Assembly (NCBI GenBank): GCA_907165275.2
Contig: OU015665.1
Span: 5,456,001-5,520,000, forward strand
Direction of reading: 5' to 3'
DNA length: 64,000 nt
Origin: Zygaena filipendulae
Taxonomy: Eukaryota; Arthropoda; Insecta; Lepidoptera; Zygaenidae
Below are positions 62,191 through 64,000 of the stretch, piece by piece; within the stretch, counting starts at the first letter, position 1; each line of letters begins with the position of its first letter. The translations under genes and the position numbers were made by a program. A model generated the notes under the pieces. That model was not told where the DNA came from. It was given only the letters and a program-made list of their open reading frames with translations, and did not search any database.

Positions 62191-62256
62191 ATTCCTGGAA
62201 AAAGTACTCATGTCCTTCTTTGTGCCCCTGACGGCCCTGAAAGTAGTTTACGGTGA

Positions 62257-62430
62257 TTAGCTGTTCTCCGCATTAATTCCGGAGTTCCCACGGGAATTCC
62301 AGGATAAAAACTATCCTATTTTTTAAGTTGGACCATATTATAAATGGTTACAAAATTTTATCAAAATCCGTTCAGTAGTTTCGGAGTCCATCGCGGACAA
62401 ACAACGTGACACGTGATTTATATATATTTG
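62257..62430 (+). repeat. CCGCGG-hallmark repeat
   Basis: TTAGCTGTTCTCCGCATTAATTC start, CCCACGGGAATTCCAGGATA, AAAATCCGTTCAGTAGTTTC and CGGACAAACAACGTGACACG near the end. Confidence 0.6.
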
Positions 62431-62664
62431 ATATTATATAAGATTATGTCACGTGGTTAGTTTAACAAAACGTCGTAAGTCGAAATTTTGATATACGAAA
62501 TATAAAATATGATGGTAGACTAGAGTAACTAAAGTAATTTTTCACTTAACTATATAACTCACAAAGCATGCTTTTGACATTTTTAATATATAAACTTATA
62601 AAAAAAAAATCTATTTTCCTTGATTAAGACATGGACCGATTTGGGCGGCACTTTCCTAATTTCA

Positions 62665-62743
62665 AATTACTACTACTACTACTTTTGAGTTCCTGCGGGA
62701 ATTCCGAAACTCACGCGGGTGAAACCGCGGGGCACAGCTAGTG
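62665..62743 (-). repeat. CCGCGG-hallmark repeat, minus orientation, proximal part only
   Basis: GAGTTCCTGCGGGAATTCCG, then ACTCACGCGGGTGAAACCGC and GGGGCACAGCTAGT at the right end. A well preserved family start. Confidence 0.7.
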
Positions 62744-62935
62744 TTGCATAGTTATAATTATACATACCAGTAAGCAAGTGTTAGTGTGGCTACTGGCTAT
62801 GGATAAATAAAATAAACCATTAGTCACACCAGTGCAAGTGTAGCAATTTGGTGTGACTACGGATCGGTTGGGAGTAAAAACTAGTAAATAATTCACTCCA
62901 TGAAAAAGGTGTGTTGAATTTAGAACGTAACGAAT

Positions 62936-63258
62936 GGGCATGTTGACTATTTTTTATTTTTTAGTCCGTCTTGTAGATCATTAAAAAATATTGGACACGT
63001 ATTTTTTCTTTTTTTACGTAATCAAAAAATAACGGCGATATATTGAGTTGAAATTTCGCGTGACGTCTCTATTCTGACAGTTTGTATGGCGGTTTTTGCG
63101 GTTAGTGACGTCACGACCCCCTCACCCTAAACTTTAATGTGCTTTATCTCTGTATATTTTAATTTATTTGAAAAAGCAAAAAATACGTGTCTATTGTTTT
63201 TTTATTTTCTGACGGACTTATTAGAATTTTGATTTTTAAAAGTATAGTCAACATCCCT
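62936..63258 (+). mobile_element. TGACGTCA-bearing MITE, copy 3
   Basis: 323 bp with ends GGGCATGTTGACTA and TAGTCAACATCCC, and the inner pair TAGTCCGTC and GACGGACT. One TGACGTCA is intact; the other reads TGACGTCT. Its closest match by eye is the copy at 13213 (shared TCTGACAGTTTGTATGGCGG). Confidence 0.85.
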
Positions 63259-63627
63259 ATTCGTACGAATTACATCTCACATTTTTTTAGTGCGACAACC
63301 ACACGGAGAGCAAAGTACCTTCCTAGGTTACGCTCAGAATTTTCTTTGATGTTTCAGTATCTTCGTCTCCTATCTTTAATTCTAAGTAGTATAGTGTAAT
63401 AACAGATATAAGAACCTAACCCTTGTCATAGATTATTATTATACATAAGTACGTAGGTAACACTGCAATGTGTAGAGACTAGAGTAGGTACCTAGAGACT
63501 TCGGATGAAATCATAGGGTCAAGTCTTACAGCATAAAAATAGAATTGACAGTTAAAATTATACCCTTGAACAAAAATAAGCACTGTCGTAGCAAAAATTA
63601 AACAATAAAGATTTGTAGGGCAATAAC

Positions 63628-63975
63628 TATGTAACTTTTGTTTCTATCATTTTTCGATTTCAATCGGTTTCATAATTACTTCATCATATTTAGACTGCTT
63701 CAACTTTTGAAGTAAGTTTATTTTGGTTGATTGCCACACGGTGAAATTTTCGTATTGAAATTTACTGTGGAGGTTTTTTCGAGTCCGTCTTTATAGCTCT
63801 ATTTAGAATTTCACCATGGAAATTTCAGGCATTGGCATAGTAAAGTTCTAACTAGTGCTAAGAAAGTCGGGCTCTAAAAAGGGTCCATAGTAAATTTAAA
63901 TAGGTATGAAAATTTCACCGTGTAGATATGGGTGTGTGATTGCAACCGAAAAATTATAGAAACAAAAGTTACATA
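63628..63975. mobile_element. 348 bp MITE with TATGTAACTTTTGTTTCTAT ends
   Basis: TATGTAACTTTTGTTTCTAT at 63628 is repeated inverted up to 63975 (ATAGAAACAAAAGTTACATA), and the arms continue with ATTTTTCG-like matches. Sub-terminal CACACGGTGAAATTTTC and its inverse (GAAAATTTCACCGTGT) form a second pair. There is no coding sequence. The sequence between this and the previous element (63259-63627) shows nothing recognisable. Confidence 0.8.
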
Positions 63976-64000
63976 AATGTAATAATAGCCGCTTAGGGCT

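Overview
The window is a piece of a nuclear insect genome, almost certainly a moth or butterfly. The evidence is short spliced exons with GT-AG introns, an AT-rich background, dense TAGGTA/TACCTA motifs, and many copies of a degenerate repeat beginning CTAGCTGTGCCCCGCGG, which I associate with lepidopteran DNA. There is no bacterial, organellar or CRISPR-like content. Most of the length is intron or intergenic DNA built from transposon remains.

Three host genes can be assembled, all on the + strand. (1) An SLC17-type transporter of the major facilitator superfamily has exons between 23276 and 26968, plus a proposed 28-base first coding exon at 7821-7848 across a 15.4 kb intron; it gives 506 residues. 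(2) A second SLC17-type transporter lies 4.9 kb downstream at 31875-41838, in 12 exons, 491 residues. It is more divergent and shares several intron positions with the first, so the two look like an old tandem pair. (3) Ate1, arginyl-tRNA--protein transferase, at 51079-56791 has 8 exons and 493 residues and looks intact. Every exon chain was checked by phase and codon count.

Two near-complete transposons stand out. At 5180-6739 is a Tc1-type element with about 120 bp inverted repeats and TA target duplications; its transposase (minus strand) has lost the second catalytic aspartate region and is frameshifted. At 45116-49518, between transporter 2 and Ate1, is a full-length Ty1/copia retrotransposon with 109 bp LTRs differing at one position, a 5 bp target duplication, one uninterrupted 1272-residue Gag-Pol frame, and a primer-binding site that appears complementary to the D-arm of initiator tRNA-Met.

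The rest is miniature inverted-repeat elements (several with TAA/TTA target duplications and recognisable families), SINEs, LINE 3' ends, nested insertions, a 56 bp x 5 minisatellite and large hairpins. The three host genes have no evident functional link beyond the two transporters being paralogues.
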